Shown here one piece after another: positions 15,369 through 23,836 of a DNA stretch of 64,000 nt. A program made the translations under genes and the position numbers. The notes below the pieces were generated by a model. It made no database searches. It saw nothing but the letters and a program-made list of their open reading frames with translations, and was not told where the DNA came from. Each line of letters begins with the position of its first letter. Positions within the stretch are counted from its first letter, which is position 1. This DNA comes from Rhodohalobacter sp. SW132 (GTDB lineage: Bacteria; Bacteroidota; Rhodothermia; Balneolales; Balneolaceae), in assembly GCF_003390325.1 (NCBI RefSeq), contig NZ_QUOK01000001.1, positions 930,001 to 994,000 on the forward strand. Reading direction: 5' to 3'.

Positions 15369-15530
15369 ATGAAAGAAAATATAGGAGAAGAAAACAAAAT
15401 AGGTTTCGAACATCTTAGAAGAGATATCTCCAAGAAAATTATATCATGAAGAGTTCAACAATATAGAAAGAAGCTAACTATTTGGGGATTGTGGAAGATG
15501 TGTTTTTACCCAAATCCCCTGCTCTTCTAA
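15369..15530 (+). pseudogene. Frameshifted remnant of the 13812 gene's 3' end
   Basis: From the ATG at 15369 the reading KENIGEENKIGFEHLRRDI matches the spacing of the last part of the 13812-14765 product (KEDNADEIEVSADYIRTDI), then a stop breaks it, and in another frame HEEFNNIERS matches HKEFNHLVRN. The following CTAACTATTTGG flank matches 14762-14818. It is a decayed partial duplicate. Confidence 0.6.
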
Positions 15531-15547
15531 ATCACATGAAATACCTT

Positions 15548-15584
15548 TGTATCAACTTATAACACAAACTAAAATGTTGATACA
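15548..15584. promoter_or_regulatory. Inverted repeat abutting the alpA-like start codon
   Basis: TGTATCAAC (15548-15556) and GTTGATACA (15576-15584) are perfect 9-bp inverted arms with 19 bp between, and the right arm ends exactly at the ATG. It could be an operator for the gene's own HTH product or an RNA hairpin that covers the start codon. Confidence 0.6.
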
Positions 15585-15824
15585 ATGAGAATTATTAGAA
15601 AAGCTGAGTTAGCAGATATTTTAGGCATATCGATTCAGACAATTTGGAGAATGACAAAGAGGGGTGAGTTACCTCCCAAAAGACAAATCTCTAAAGGCTG
15701 CGTTGGCTGGCTCGAAGACGATATCATCAAATTCCTTAAGAGCAGACCCATCGCTGACGGGGACCTTGATTCAAAAAGAGAAAACTCTGAAGCAAAACCA
15801 TCCTATTCAAGCAATACTGATTAA
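15585..15824 (+). CDS. AlpA/excisionase-like helix-turn-helix regulator
   Basis: A 79-residue protein of the AlpA/MerR-like winged HTH group. RIIRKAELADILGISIQTIWRMTKRGELPP gives the helix-turn-helix and the wing follows in GCVGWLEDDIIKFLKSRP. AlpA proteins promote excision or activate int genes in P4-like elements. Its leader holds a perfect inverted repeat that ends at the start codon, which suggests tight control. Confidence 0.82.
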   Translation: MRIIRKAELADILGISIQTIWRMTKRGELPPKRQISKGCVGWLEDDIIKFLKSRPIADGDLDSKRENSEAKPSYSSNTD

Positions 15825-16036
15825 TAAATCAGTAGCCCCTTAAAAACAAATTCCCAAAACTCTGAGCCATACTCAATAGTTGAGATCGGCTCAGAATTGA
15901 ACATGATGAACTGCAATTCACCATGCCATGGGATTGCTATAAATATTAATCAATCAATAATTAACACATGTATACTACTAAATTTTCTGACAATTACATA
16001 ACGCATAACGATGTAACCCATCGGCCTCTCTATAAC

Positions 16037-16050
16037 TTTGCATATGCAAA
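16037..16050. promoter_or_regulatory. 14-bp palindrome upstream of the initiator-like gene
   Basis: TTTGCATATGCAAA is a perfect palindrome 25 bp ahead of the GTG start at 16075. It is a possible operator. TTTG-like promoter elements around it are compatible with transcription towards 16075. Confidence 0.4.
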
Positions 16051-16074
16051 TCAAACTATTCAGGGAGGCAGATC

Positions 16075-17190
16075 GTGAAGAAGGCTTATTTCAATCCGTA
16101 CCGATTGTTCCACGGCGTATTCATACCAGACTGGCTTCTCAACTGTGAATCTTGTCCATCTAAGGCAAAATTGCTTTATGGTTATTTAGCAAAACGTGCT
16201 GGCAAGAGTGGTGACTGTTTTCCAGGCCAGAAAGATATTGCCATGAATTTAAACTGCTCAACACGACATGTTCGAACGCTTTTAGATAAGCTTGTAGAAT
16301 TAGACCTTATCGAGATAAAAAGAGTCGGGTTAAACAAAAACAATGAGTATAGATTTATCTTTAATGAAGAGATTATCCCTGCCAATTCCTTCAGAAGTGA
16401 ACCTTTCATTAGTACTTCAAACGAAAATGTTGACGGTAATACGGATGATAAGGACAATAGTAAAGGGGGTGGTAACAAGCCAGGTAAAGGAAAGAAAGAG
16501 GGAGACAAGGAAGATGAATATCCATCTATAACCTACTGTTCAGAAGGTGTTACTGTCTCAAAGGCTACCAACAATCAAAGGAATGAATTGTCCTGTCCAG
16601 ACGAGACTGATTCTTCCGGTCAAGAAGCAGAGGTACAGTCCGGTCATGAAAAAGGGAAATTGTCCGATCCTATATATAAACCGAGACCTTATAAGAAGAG
16701 TCCTCCCCTGAACACAAATGACACGGCATCGAAGCATCAAAAACATACTGATAACCAATACTCCTCAGGTGATGCACACACACCTACTGCTTCGGGGGGT
16801 GGGGAATTAGTTTCTTCTCTTAGGAATACCATGCAAGTGCTTTGCAATTTGAGGCGCGATCAAGTCGATAGTGTTTGTAGCTGGCTAAAGGATAATCCAG
16901 ATAAGCTCAAATCATTCAATCAATGGTTTTACAAAAATATTACACTAAAATTTTTCGATGATAATTTTGTCATCAGAACTTCAGCCGGGTTTTCATGGGC
17001 TGAATTAAAAAAAGTACTGGAGGACGAGATTACAATACCGAGAGATGATGACTCCAAAAACGAAGTAGACCTCTTTTACCGATTAAAGTACAAAGAATTA
17101 GAGCCAGATACAGAGGGGTTAAAGCAGATATCAGGCCTCTTAAAGAATCGTGATTTAAGAAAGTACGCTATACAGAGGGCAGGCCAATGA
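16075..17190 (+). CDS. Replication-initiator-like helix-turn-helix protein
   Basis: A 371-residue protein starting at GTG with a strong GGGAGG ribosome-binding site 5 bp upstream. Residues about 15-110 form a winged HTH of the kind found in plasmid and phage replication initiators: SKAKLLYGYLAKRAGKSGDCFPG, then QKDIAMNLNCSTRHVRTLLDKL. A long polar, low-complexity linker follows (130-245), then a C-terminal helical region. By position, ahead of parA, it could be the element's replication or conjugation initiator; function is inferred. The reading frame stays open for another 100 codons past its TGA. Confidence 0.65.
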   Translation: MKKAYFNPYRLFHGVFIPDWLLNCESCPSKAKLLYGYLAKRAGKSGDCFPGQKDIAMNLNCSTRHVRTLLDKLVELDLIEIKRVGLNKNNEYRFIFNEEIIPANSFRSEPFISTSNENVDGNTDDKDNSKGGGNKPGKGKKEGDKEDEYPSITYCSEGVTVSKATNNQRNELSCPDETDSSGQEAEVQSGHEKGKLSDPIYKPRPYKKSPPLNTNDTASKHQKHTDNQYSSGDAHTPTASGGGELVSSLRNTMQVLCNLRRDQVDSVCSWLKDNPDKLKSFNQWFYKNITLKFFDDNFVIRTSAGFSWAELKKVLEDEITIPRDDDSKNEVDLFYRLKYKELEPDTEGLKQISGLLKNRDLRKYAIQRAGQ

Positions 17191-17277
17191 AAACGAAATC
17201 GTGGTACTCTGCACGGACTCGGGTATGCTCCCCAGCCCGACGCAATTCGGAGGCTCGTCCTCTTATCGGGCCAGTCG

Positions 17278-17490
17278 ATGCTAACGGTGACTTTGTCGCC
17301 GGCAGACCCTCCCCTGCTCAAGAGCCTTGTGGCCCGATGTTTCCGGGTAGATGGAGTGATGGGTCACTTCCGTATGTCCCGTGGCTTCCGTGGAGATGTG
17401 GGCCAATTGATGGTCTGCCAAGCAGGAAAGCTTCAACTCATCCAATCGGCCTATGACATCCAACTACCTAAGTACTCACAGACAAATTAA
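17278..17490 (+). CDS. Possible small protein ahead of parA
   Basis: A 70-residue frame whose composition looks protein-like (LLKSLVARCFRVDGVMGHF, GDVGQLMVCQAGKLQ) and which ends 19 bp before parA. It lies in the same frame as the initiator-like gene upstream, separated by a TGA at 17188. The region is GC-rich and other frames are open too, so this could be spurious or the 3' end of a broken longer gene. No family recognised. Confidence 0.35.
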   Translation: MLTVTLSPADPPLLKSLVARCFRVDGVMGHFRMSRGFRGDVGQLMVCQAGKLQLIQSAYDIQLPKYSQTN

Positions 17491-17509
17491 TCTTTTCACC
17501 AAATCTATC

Positions 17510-18277
17510 ATGATGAAAACCATATCGATTACGAATCAAAAAGGAGGTGTCGGAAAAACGACGACCGCCGTGAACCTGTCGGCCGGATTGGCCCGCAGAG
17601 GCTTCCGGGTGCTGCTGGTCGACTCCGACCCTCAGTGTAACGCCTCCACGCATTTGGGTGTGACCCATGAGGATGAAAAGCGAACGCTGGACGATCTCTA
17701 CTACCAGCCGGAGCTTCAGACGGGCGAGATTATTCAGCCAGCCAGAGGATTTGACCTGCTGCCGGCCGGAGAAGCGCTGGCGTACGCCGAGCAGAAACTG
17801 GCCGGGGTGCCGGGACGGGAGATGATTCTCTCGGAGAAACTGGCGGGTCTATCGGCCCGCTATGACTTTTGCATTATCGACTGCCCGCCAAATCTTGGCT
17901 TTCTGACGATCAACGCCTACACCGCCTCTGACGGGCTAATCATCACCGTCAAACCGGAGTATTTTGCACTGGAGGGCCTCAAGCAGATCCACTCGATCCT
18001 TGGTTTTATCCGTAAGCGGCTGAACCCTGACTTGGATGTTCTTGGCTATCTGATCACGGACTTTGACGCTCGAAAAAACCAGCACAAAGAGATCCGCGAG
18101 GCCATGGTTCACACCTTCAACGGCAAGGTGTTCGATACGACCATCCGCACCAACTCCAGGCTCAGCGATTGCTCATCGGCCGGGAGCAGCATCTTTGAAT
18201 TCGCTCCTAAAACCTACGGGGCGATTGACTATCTGAACCTGGCCAAAGAGCTGGAGGTACGTCATGGGCAAGCCTGA
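17510..18277 (+). CDS. parA: ParA-family partition ATPase
   Basis: A 255-residue Soj/ParA ATPase that would drive segregation or stabilisation of the excised element. The deviant Walker A is KGGVGKTT near residue 10-17, Walker B is CIIDCPPN, and LITDFDARKNQH is the family's third motif. I place the start at MMKTISI; the open frame extends 19 codons upstream but these are not ParA-like. GC content is clearly higher than in neighbouring island genes, suggesting a different source. It overlaps the next gene by 14 bp. Confidence 0.92.
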   Translation: MMKTISITNQKGGVGKTTTAVNLSAGLARRGFRVLLVDSDPQCNASTHLGVTHEDEKRTLDDLYYQPELQTGEIIQPARGFDLLPAGEALAYAEQKLAGVPGREMILSEKLAGLSARYDFCIIDCPPNLGFLTINAYTASDGLIITVKPEYFALEGLKQIHSILGFIRKRLNPDLDVLGYLITDFDARKNQHKEIREAMVHTFNGKVFDTTIRTNSRLSDCSSAGSSIFEFAPKTYGAIDYLNLAKELEVRHGQA

Positions 18278-18806
18278 TTACGAGGAGTTTTTAAGTGGTA
18301 TTTCAAGCCAACCGGAAGGCCCGGAAAAACCTAACGATCAACCAATGTCGAACCCGTCTGATCAGCCTGACACCAATGACAGGTCAGGCAAAACTGAACC
18401 TTCGAATTTGTCAGATCCGCTTGACCCTTCAGAAATTTCAGAACAACCTGATCCGCCGGAAACTACAAAACCGTCTGATCAATCAAGTCGGTCAAAACAG
18501 GCAGATCAGGCAAGTACGTCAAAGCAGGCTGATAATGTGAATCAGTCAGATCAGCCAAGTCAGCCTGAACAGTCCAATCAATCAGATCCGTTGAAACAGT
18601 CGGATCAACCTGAACAGCCGGAGGAGCTGATCACCTTTTCGGTGCGCATGCCAACCGGCTACATTGATCGCATCAAAGCCATCACCTGGTGGGAACGCTG
18701 TACACACCGCACCTTCCTGGAAGAGGCGGTCGACCGCTATCGGGAAACCCACGGCCAAGCGCATCTGGACAAGATTCTGACCGATTACAACAACCATAAC
18801 TCCTAA
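18264..18806 (+). CDS. ParB-like ribbon-helix-helix partner with low-complexity N-terminus
   Basis: A 180-residue protein overlapping parA by 14 bp, the normal place for a centromere-binding partner. Residues about 15-120 are a disordered tail made of degenerate SDQP/SKQAD repeats. The C-terminal ~55 residues form a likely ribbon-helix-helix domain: ITFSVRMPTGYIDRIKAITW and TFLEEAVDRYRE. I infer it binds the element's partition site and contacts ParA. The repeat tract is encoded by imperfect TCAGATCAG-type repeats, which may vary in length between strains. Confidence 0.7.
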   Translation: MGKPDYEEFLSGISSQPEGPEKPNDQPMSNPSDQPDTNDRSGKTEPSNLSDPLDPSEISEQPDPPETTKPSDQSSRSKQADQASTSKQADNVNQSDQPSQPEQSNQSDPLKQSDQPEQPEELITFSVRMPTGYIDRIKAITWWERCTHRTFLEEAVDRYRETHGQAHLDKILTDYNNHNS

Positions 18807-18816
18807 ACACGACACA

Positions 18817-19167
18817 ATGGATATACAAAACCTTGACAAATCGCTGTTAAAACAGCTCTACGCCGCTCAAAAACCTCTCTTTGATGAGATAATTCGTGAG
18901 CACAATGCTACGACCCTTGCCCCACTCTCAGCCCTTGAACATGAGGATCTTCCGTGGAATGCTCCAAGAGTCCGAGACGATGTGAACGTCTCCTGAAGAT
19001 TACGTCTGCCAGAACCACGAAAACTCCAGCTAAAATGGATTTATCGAACTCACGAGGTCAGCATGAATCAGTATGTCGTGAAGGCCCTTGAGGCGCGTAT
19101 GATTAGCGATATCCGCCGGGAAATCAGCCGCCGTGGTTTAGCGACCGGAGGCGATGCAGGCGAATGA
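18817..19167 (+). pseudogene. Ribbon-helix-helix-like gene with internal TGA
   Basis: The ATG frame at 18817 gives 59 residues (MDIQNLDKSLLKQLYAAQ...), ends at TGA (18994-18996), then stays open in the same frame for 56 more codons. The part after the stop reads RLRLPEPRKLQLKWIYRT and VSMNQYVVKALEARM, which looks like a ribbon-helix-helix DNA-binding domain. So one ~116-codon gene appears to be cut by a nonsense codon; CGA to TGA is one possible origin. Translation of just the first 59 residues is possible. A relation to the partition genes just upstream is likely by position. Confidence 0.55.
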
Positions 19168-19635
19168 TATACCTACTCCCTCTCTCCCCTTTAAAAACAA
19201 TCCTAACCTAAATAGCCAGGTCTTATGATGAGTACCCGAAACCGTTCGCCGCCAAAATCCTGATTTCACGATTGATGAGACCCTACAGCGAATCTTGAAT
19301 GATCTTTTATACAAAAAGATAAACTCTAATGGATAGCCGGCTCATTACGATTACTTGTTCCAATGATTTCAATCATGGAAAAGGCGTTTGACCCGGCATG
19401 AAAGCAATCATGAGCCCAGTAACTTGATGTATTACACTACGCAATGCACTACGTATTACACTACGCATTGCACTAAACGGAGCATGATAAAGTGGAGCAA
19501 GCAAGTGGTTATGTAATACATAATGCGGAGCGCATCATGAACCATAACCAAAACTTGGATTCGCCCACCAGGGACTCAACATGTCAGATCAAATAAACCG
19601 TCTTAAAAAAACTTTCAAATATCAATGATTTCACT
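19168..19635. other. Possible oriT/regulatory region ahead of mobC
   Basis: No credible gene in 470 bp. The centre (19429-19476) holds two tandem 24-bp repeats. Downstream at about 19510-19540, TGTAATAC is the complement of the repeat's GTATTACA, and ATGCGGAGCGCAT forms a small hairpin. Direct and inverted repeats immediately upstream of mobC and a relaxase are what an origin of transfer looks like. The nick site cannot be named from sequence alone. Confidence 0.5.
19429..19476 (+). repeat. Two tandem 24-bp repeats (iteron-like)
   Basis: GTATTACACTACGCAATGCA plus CTAC is followed directly by GTATTACACTACGCATTGCA plus CTAA. The units differ at two positions. Such repeats bind relaxosome or replication proteins. 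Confidence 0.75.
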
Positions 19636-20040
19636 ATGAAAAAAGAATACAGAAAGCCGCTTTCAGTTAGACTTTCAAAGAATGAAAAAGCCATTTTAAA
19701 AAATTGGGCTTCTGAGAAAAATGTGTCTCTTAGCCGGTACATCCGAAAAATTGCTCTCGGGGAGCTGCCCCAAAACAGCAGAATTTTCAAACGCGGAGGG
19801 ATCAGTGAAATGGACCTTTGGGAACTACGAAAAGAGCTGGCTGCTGTTGGGAACAACATCAACCAAATCGCACACCGGTTGAACAAGCGGCATCTTCAAT
19901 TAATGATGAAGCAGAAGAATGGAGAGAGGGTGTTGGTTCGACTGGAAGAAGATGCAGAAGCATACTTGATTCAGGAGCTACGGAAAGTGCGGGGGGTAAA
20001 CTCCAAAATTCTAAAATTACTGATCCGGGCCTTGAAATGA
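19636..20040 (+). CDS. mobC: MobC-type relaxosome accessory protein
   Basis: A 134-residue mobilization protein. The N-terminal ribbon-helix-helix (PLSVRLSKNEKAILKNWASEKNVSLSRYIRKIALGE) should bind oriT, and the C-terminal MobC segment has ELRKELAAVGNNINQIAHRLN, the family hallmark. Its TGA overlaps the relaxase ATG (ATGA), so the two are translationally coupled. Confidence 0.9.
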   Translation: MKKEYRKPLSVRLSKNEKAILKNWASEKNVSLSRYIRKIALGELPQNSRIFKRGGISEMDLWELRKELAAVGNNINQIAHRLNKRHLQLMMKQKNGERVLVRLEEDAEAYLIQELRKVRGVNSKILKLLIRALK

Positions 20041-21719
20041 TTGGAAAAATCAGTAGCGGAGCTTCTTTTGGCGGGCTGATTCGGTATATCACAGATCCGG
20101 AAAAACAGCAATGGATAGATAGCCGTAATCTTTTAGTAACCCGCCCACCGGATGTTATTCAAGAAATGGATATGGTAGCAAACCGCAGCCGGGCAACCAG
20201 TCCTGTGTATCACATTTCTGTGAGCTGGAATCCCAACGATGATCCATCCAAATTTGACATGATGGAGGTGGCCGATCGGGTGTTATCAGAATTGCAAATG
20301 GAACGGAACCAGACGCTCATTGTCTCTCACAAAGACACCGGCCATCCGCATATTCATATGGCTATTAATCGGGTGGATCCGGAAACGTTCAAAGCTGTTG
20401 ATCGTTGGAATGATATGGGAAGAGTGGAGGGGGTACTGCGAGAGATTGAAAAGGAAAAAGGATGGCAAGAAACCCCGGGCTTACTATATGGGGACCCAAG
20501 CAAAGTAAAGTGGAAAGGAGAAAAGCTTTGGGAAGCCGAGCAACGGGTACGAGTGAATGAGGCGCTGAAAGGTGTGGGAATCGGAGAACCTGAATATAAA
20601 ACGGTTCGGGTGATGGCGCTTGAGGTGAAGAAAAATCTTTACCATGCTAAAAACTGGAAATCATTTGATGACATACTTGCCGGTCAAGGTCTTTGGGTGG
20701 AAAGCAAGGGCGCGGGTATGGTTGTTACCGATGGAGCCATGAGCATTAAAGCCAGCAGCGTAGGCCGGGATTTTAGCCGGGGTAAGTTGGAGAAAAAGTT
20801 TGGGGAGTCTCTGTCCAAGTATGAGGAGCATAGAGAGCTTAAAGTGGACGTAAAGAAAGGTATTGGAGAGGTCAACAACTGGACAAACGCCATTGAACGA
20901 ATCAAGTTGGAAGCAACGGAGACGGATCTGGAACGAAGCAAAAAGTTTATAGACGCTGAGCTGCGGAAGATTGATTACTACGATACACACCTGAAAATTC
21001 TGAAAGATCGAATCCAAGAGGGGTTTGAAAAAACGTTTGATGATCCGGATAAGGCGCAGCAAGAGTTGGCCAGGGTCATAAATGAGGAAGGTTTGGAGAA
21101 TGCCGGGGCAGAGTTAGTGTCTGACCCAAGGAGATTTGGTAAAGTAAAATTGGAAGGGTGGATGCTTCAAAAGCTTGGGAATGATATTTCAGAGATGAAT
21201 CAGAAGTACAAGGAATGGGAAACATACCTCGAAGAGAAGATTATTCGTAATCCGAAAGAACTGAGCCAAAGACGTAAAGAGCTTAAAGAGAAGCAGAGCC
21301 ATTTATCTAACGTCAAGCTGCCGGGCATCAGGCAGGCGTTACGGAAAAACATGCGGGAATCAGAGGCGGGCTATACCTTGAGCCGTGGTGCGGAAGAAGT
21401 GATTGCCGTGAGCCGGGCGATCTCTGCCATCATGAAGAACTATCAACCGCTGGCCAAAAAGGTGGCCGGACGCGGGGTGGCTGCGTTCAAAAATGATTTA
21501 GCCAAAGAAACAGAAGCCGGTCAGGCCCTGGTCCAGATGAGTGACCAGTCGATGAAGGCGACCCGTCTGTTCCTGCAAATTGCAACCGCACTGAAATCCG
21601 GTGGCGTGTCACTTGCCCAAAGCGGAATTCGCCACGCCGTGCATCAACACCGTTACACCGCTATTCAAAAGCAACTGGAGCGTGAACGTGAAGCCCAGCG
21701 CGGGGATTTTAGCCGGTAA
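20037..21719 (+). CDS. MobA/BmgA-like relaxase
   Basis: A 560-residue relaxase that would nick the element at oriT and lead the strand into a recipient. The start is the ATG that overlaps the mobC stop; the frame is open further upstream but there it merely shadows mobC. MIGKISSGASFGGLIRYITD is a typical N-terminus with the catalytic tyrosine candidate Y17. The metal-binding histidines are H103, H105 and H107 in GHPHIHMAINR, and HISVSW lies near 59. The C-terminal 300 residues are long charged helices. No coupling protein or secretion genes follow, so mobilization in trans is implied. Confidence 0.9.
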   Translation: MIGKISSGASFGGLIRYITDPEKQQWIDSRNLLVTRPPDVIQEMDMVANRSRATSPVYHISVSWNPNDDPSKFDMMEVADRVLSELQMERNQTLIVSHKDTGHPHIHMAINRVDPETFKAVDRWNDMGRVEGVLREIEKEKGWQETPGLLYGDPSKVKWKGEKLWEAEQRVRVNEALKGVGIGEPEYKTVRVMALEVKKNLYHAKNWKSFDDILAGQGLWVESKGAGMVVTDGAMSIKASSVGRDFSRGKLEKKFGESLSKYEEHRELKVDVKKGIGEVNNWTNAIERIKLEATETDLERSKKFIDAELRKIDYYDTHLKILKDRIQEGFEKTFDDPDKAQQELARVINEEGLENAGAELVSDPRRFGKVKLEGWMLQKLGNDISEMNQKYKEWETYLEEKIIRNPKELSQRRKELKEKQSHLSNVKLPGIRQALRKNMRESEAGYTLSRGAEEVIAVSRAISAIMKNYQPLAKKVAGRGVAAFKNDLAKETEAGQALVQMSDQSMKATRLFLQIATALKSGGVSLAQSGIRHAVHQHRYTAIQKQLEREREAQRGDFSR

Positions 21720-22275
21720 CCGTCTGGAAATGATCCGGCCAAATGGTACATTTCCCTTCCCATTTGCAATTCAACCATTTCTCAAAAACAAAAAACAGGC
21801 GACATCTATGAGCCATTAACCAATCAAAGAAGATTACATCGGCGACCTGAGTGACCTGGAACCAAAACGCAGTATTTCAGACAACTGGGAATTTTATGGA
21901 TATTTGGTACTGACTTTTATTGCTGGGATAGGGATTGGTGTGGCTTGGATTTTATCTACATAGTAAGTCCACACACCTCATTATTGACGCACTGTTTATA
22001 AGATCAGAATTGAGGCGAAGTATGAATTTTATATTTCCAGACTGAGAAGTTTAATGAGTCAGAATGGTGATATTTCCTGTATGCCATTCTCTCAGGCGAA
22101 TTTTAGATACGATTACTTTCTTTCCAATATTTTTTTATTCCAATAAGCTTCACTATTGAGTGGGTATATGCGAGCTTGACTTGCCTTATTAGTCTCATGG
22201 GAATGATTAGTAGACTCAGATTTGCTCATCTTAAACTTGAGACTAAGCTGTTCCTTGGAGTTTTTAAAACCTTTT
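21720..22275. other. Intergenic stretch after relaxase
   Basis: It holds one broken small membrane-protein gene (21808-21963) and otherwise no coding signal. It separates the plus-strand mobilization genes from the minus-strand defence operon that ends at 22276, and so marks the junction between the transfer and cargo modules. Confidence 0.5.
21808..21963 (+). pseudogene. Small single-pass membrane protein with early stop
   Basis: From the ATG at 21808 the frame reads M-S-H, a TAA stop, then 47 open codons: P-IKEDYIGDLSDLEPKR, SISDNWEFYG and a hydrophobic helix YLVLTFIAGIGIGVAWIL. The post-stop part clearly looks like a small inner-membrane protein, so a CAA-to-TAA change after the third codon is a plausible cause. 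Use of a non-standard start downstream cannot be excluded. Function unknown; it is probably part of the mobilization module. Confidence 0.45.
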
Positions 22276-23808
22276 TTATTCTGTGACATCAACTACCCTT
22301 TTTTCTTTTAAAGTTTGAGTAATCATTTGTTCCAAGATAGGTACCGCACGTAAACTTACTGATTGTTTTGGCGACTGATCCCTCGAACTGTATCGAATCA
22401 TTTTACCTGCTGTTTTATCTTTACGGGGCTTATTATTCTTGAAAAAGTGTAAATATTTTTTTGGTGAAATGCCATCATAGTGTAAGAATTTGACTTTGTC
22501 AGAACCATCATCTTTTTCAATGATTGAATCAAAATGTAATTTGGTTGCCAAACTTTTTCGATACGGTTCTATGAAATAAACCTCTTTGATACCGGCCAAA
22601 ACAATGTGGCGGGCACAGTTATGACAAGGATAAGTAGTACAAAATAGTTTCCCATTAATCATTTTATCCCCAGATTTTTGTGCCCCTTTTATTATTGCAT
22701 GCATCTCAGCATGCACCGCCCTGGAAAACTCTATCAATGATTTGATCTTAGACTTCTTAATAATTTGTAATGCTTTTGTCTTATTAAACTCGGAAATAAC
22801 ACCACCGTCAACTAAATCACCTAGTAATTTATCCGAAATTATAGCCTTCTCTTCATCATTAAAACATTTACCTCCTTCTATGTGCATGCACCGGCTATCA
22901 TTCACTTTATCTTCTGAATAATAAACCCCTCCTCCATATTTTGGGACGTCATTCCAGCCAACTGAAAGAACATCTCCTTGACTACTCATTACAGATGCCC
23001 CAACTTGTCTACTTAAACATGCAGAGTTACCAGCTGCTGCATATGCTAAATACATGGCTTTTTCATTTGCAGTTGGAGTCACGATACTCGTTTCAAATAT
23101 CAAGCTGCAAAATCGAGATATTTTATCCTGTAAAATTTGTCTATTAGTAATATTCAGTCTAATAAAAATATCAGATTCAGTTAAGCACTTAGATACTTTC
23201 TGTCCATGATCAAATTCTTCACCTGAATCCCTATCAATCAATTCAAAAATTTCAGGCTGTTCTAATCTCTCTTGAAGCAAATTATTGGTTCTGGTTTCAA
23301 TATCTGATAGGACACCTACGAAATAAACTATGTTACCATACACTAAGTTGAAAAGCTCAAGTTCTTCAATGTTTTTTATGGAATCAATTATGAAACACTT
23401 TCTAAGTGAGTGGAAATCATCATCAGGATGATCTTTACTTTTTTCTCTTACTTGGGCAATTTTATTGATTGCTAATTCGGCTAAAATTGATGCACCATGT
23501 TCTTTTCTAAGTTCATTCCCAGCATCAATAATTCTGTGATAGTACTTACCCTTACTCTCAGAAGAAGGGTCAAATTTAGCAACACTTTTATGCTTCTTTA
23601 TATATTCACTTAATTTTATTATTTCAGTCTCGTAAGAAAATTTTGAATCTAAGATTTCTTTAAATTCTGAAGCTGTATTGTGAAGATCCACACCTATAGG
23701 CCCACAGAGGCAAATTATTAATTCGTCTGTATATGTATTTTTAATTTTCTGTTGCAGACTTCCTTGTTCTACTTTTGATTTTAATACTTCTAATTGTTTT
23801 TCACCCAT
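22276..23808 (-). CDS. Anti-phage dCTP deaminase (AvcD-like)
   Basis: A 510-residue two-domain protein. The N-terminal ~230 residues have a P-loop-kinase-like fold with a degenerate loop (IICLCGPIGVDLHNTASEF). The C-terminal half is a zinc-dependent cytidine/deoxycytidylate deaminase with H366-A-E368 and PCHNC (C395, C398). This matches the AvcD/DCD anti-phage family, which depletes dCTP by deaminating it to dUTP during infection. In Vibrio the partner AvcI is an RNA; I see no room for an RNA gene between this and hsdR, as only 28 bp separate them. It is the last gene of a five-gene minus-strand operon with a type I restriction system. Confidence 0.87.
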   Translation of the reverse strand: MGEKQLEVLKSKVEQGSLQQKIKNTYTDELIICLCGPIGVDLHNTASEFKEILDSKFSYETEIIKLSEYIKKHKSVAKFDPSSESKGKYYHRIIDAGNELRKEHGASILAELAINKIAQVREKSKDHPDDDFHSLRKCFIIDSIKNIEELELFNLVYGNIVYFVGVLSDIETRTNNLLQERLEQPEIFELIDRDSGEEFDHGQKVSKCLTESDIFIRLNITNRQILQDKISRFCSLIFETSIVTPTANEKAMYLAYAAAGNSACLSRQVGASVMSSQGDVLSVGWNDVPKYGGGVYYSEDKVNDSRCMHIEGGKCFNDEEKAIISDKLLGDLVDGGVISEFNKTKALQIIKKSKIKSLIEFSRAVHAEMHAIIKGAQKSGDKMINGKLFCTTYPCHNCARHIVLAGIKEVYFIEPYRKSLATKLHFDSIIEKDDGSDKVKFLHYDGISPKKYLHFFKNNKPRKDKTAGKMIRYSSRDQSPKQSVSLRAVPILEQMITQTLKEKRVVDVTE

Positions 23809-23836
23809 GACTAAAGTTGTTAGTTTAGATTATTAT

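Noticed and set aside
17188-17190. TGA recoding (selenocysteine or alternative code) joining the initiator-like gene to the following open frame
   Set aside because: Housekeeping genes in the window use TGA as a normal stop (for example adk and the mobC-relaxase overlap), and no SECIS-like or suppressor signal is seen.
17187-17456. 89-residue frame overlapping the end of the initiator-like gene
   Set aside because: Composition (many W, P, R, S) looks random, and the region is GC-rich with several open frames. The 17278-17490 frame is slightly better but still weak.
19429-19476. CRISPR array
   Set aside because: Only two tandem 24-bp repeats without spacers; no cas genes anywhere in the window.
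19818-20036. Upstream extension of the relaxase frame
   Set aside because: It shadows mobC. The ATGA overlap at 20037 and the typical MIGKISSGASFGG start fit better.
22276-23836. AvcI-type antitoxin RNA next to the dCTP deaminase
   Set aside because: Only 28 bp separate the deaminase from hsdR upstream, and nothing downstream looks like a structured RNA; I cannot support one.
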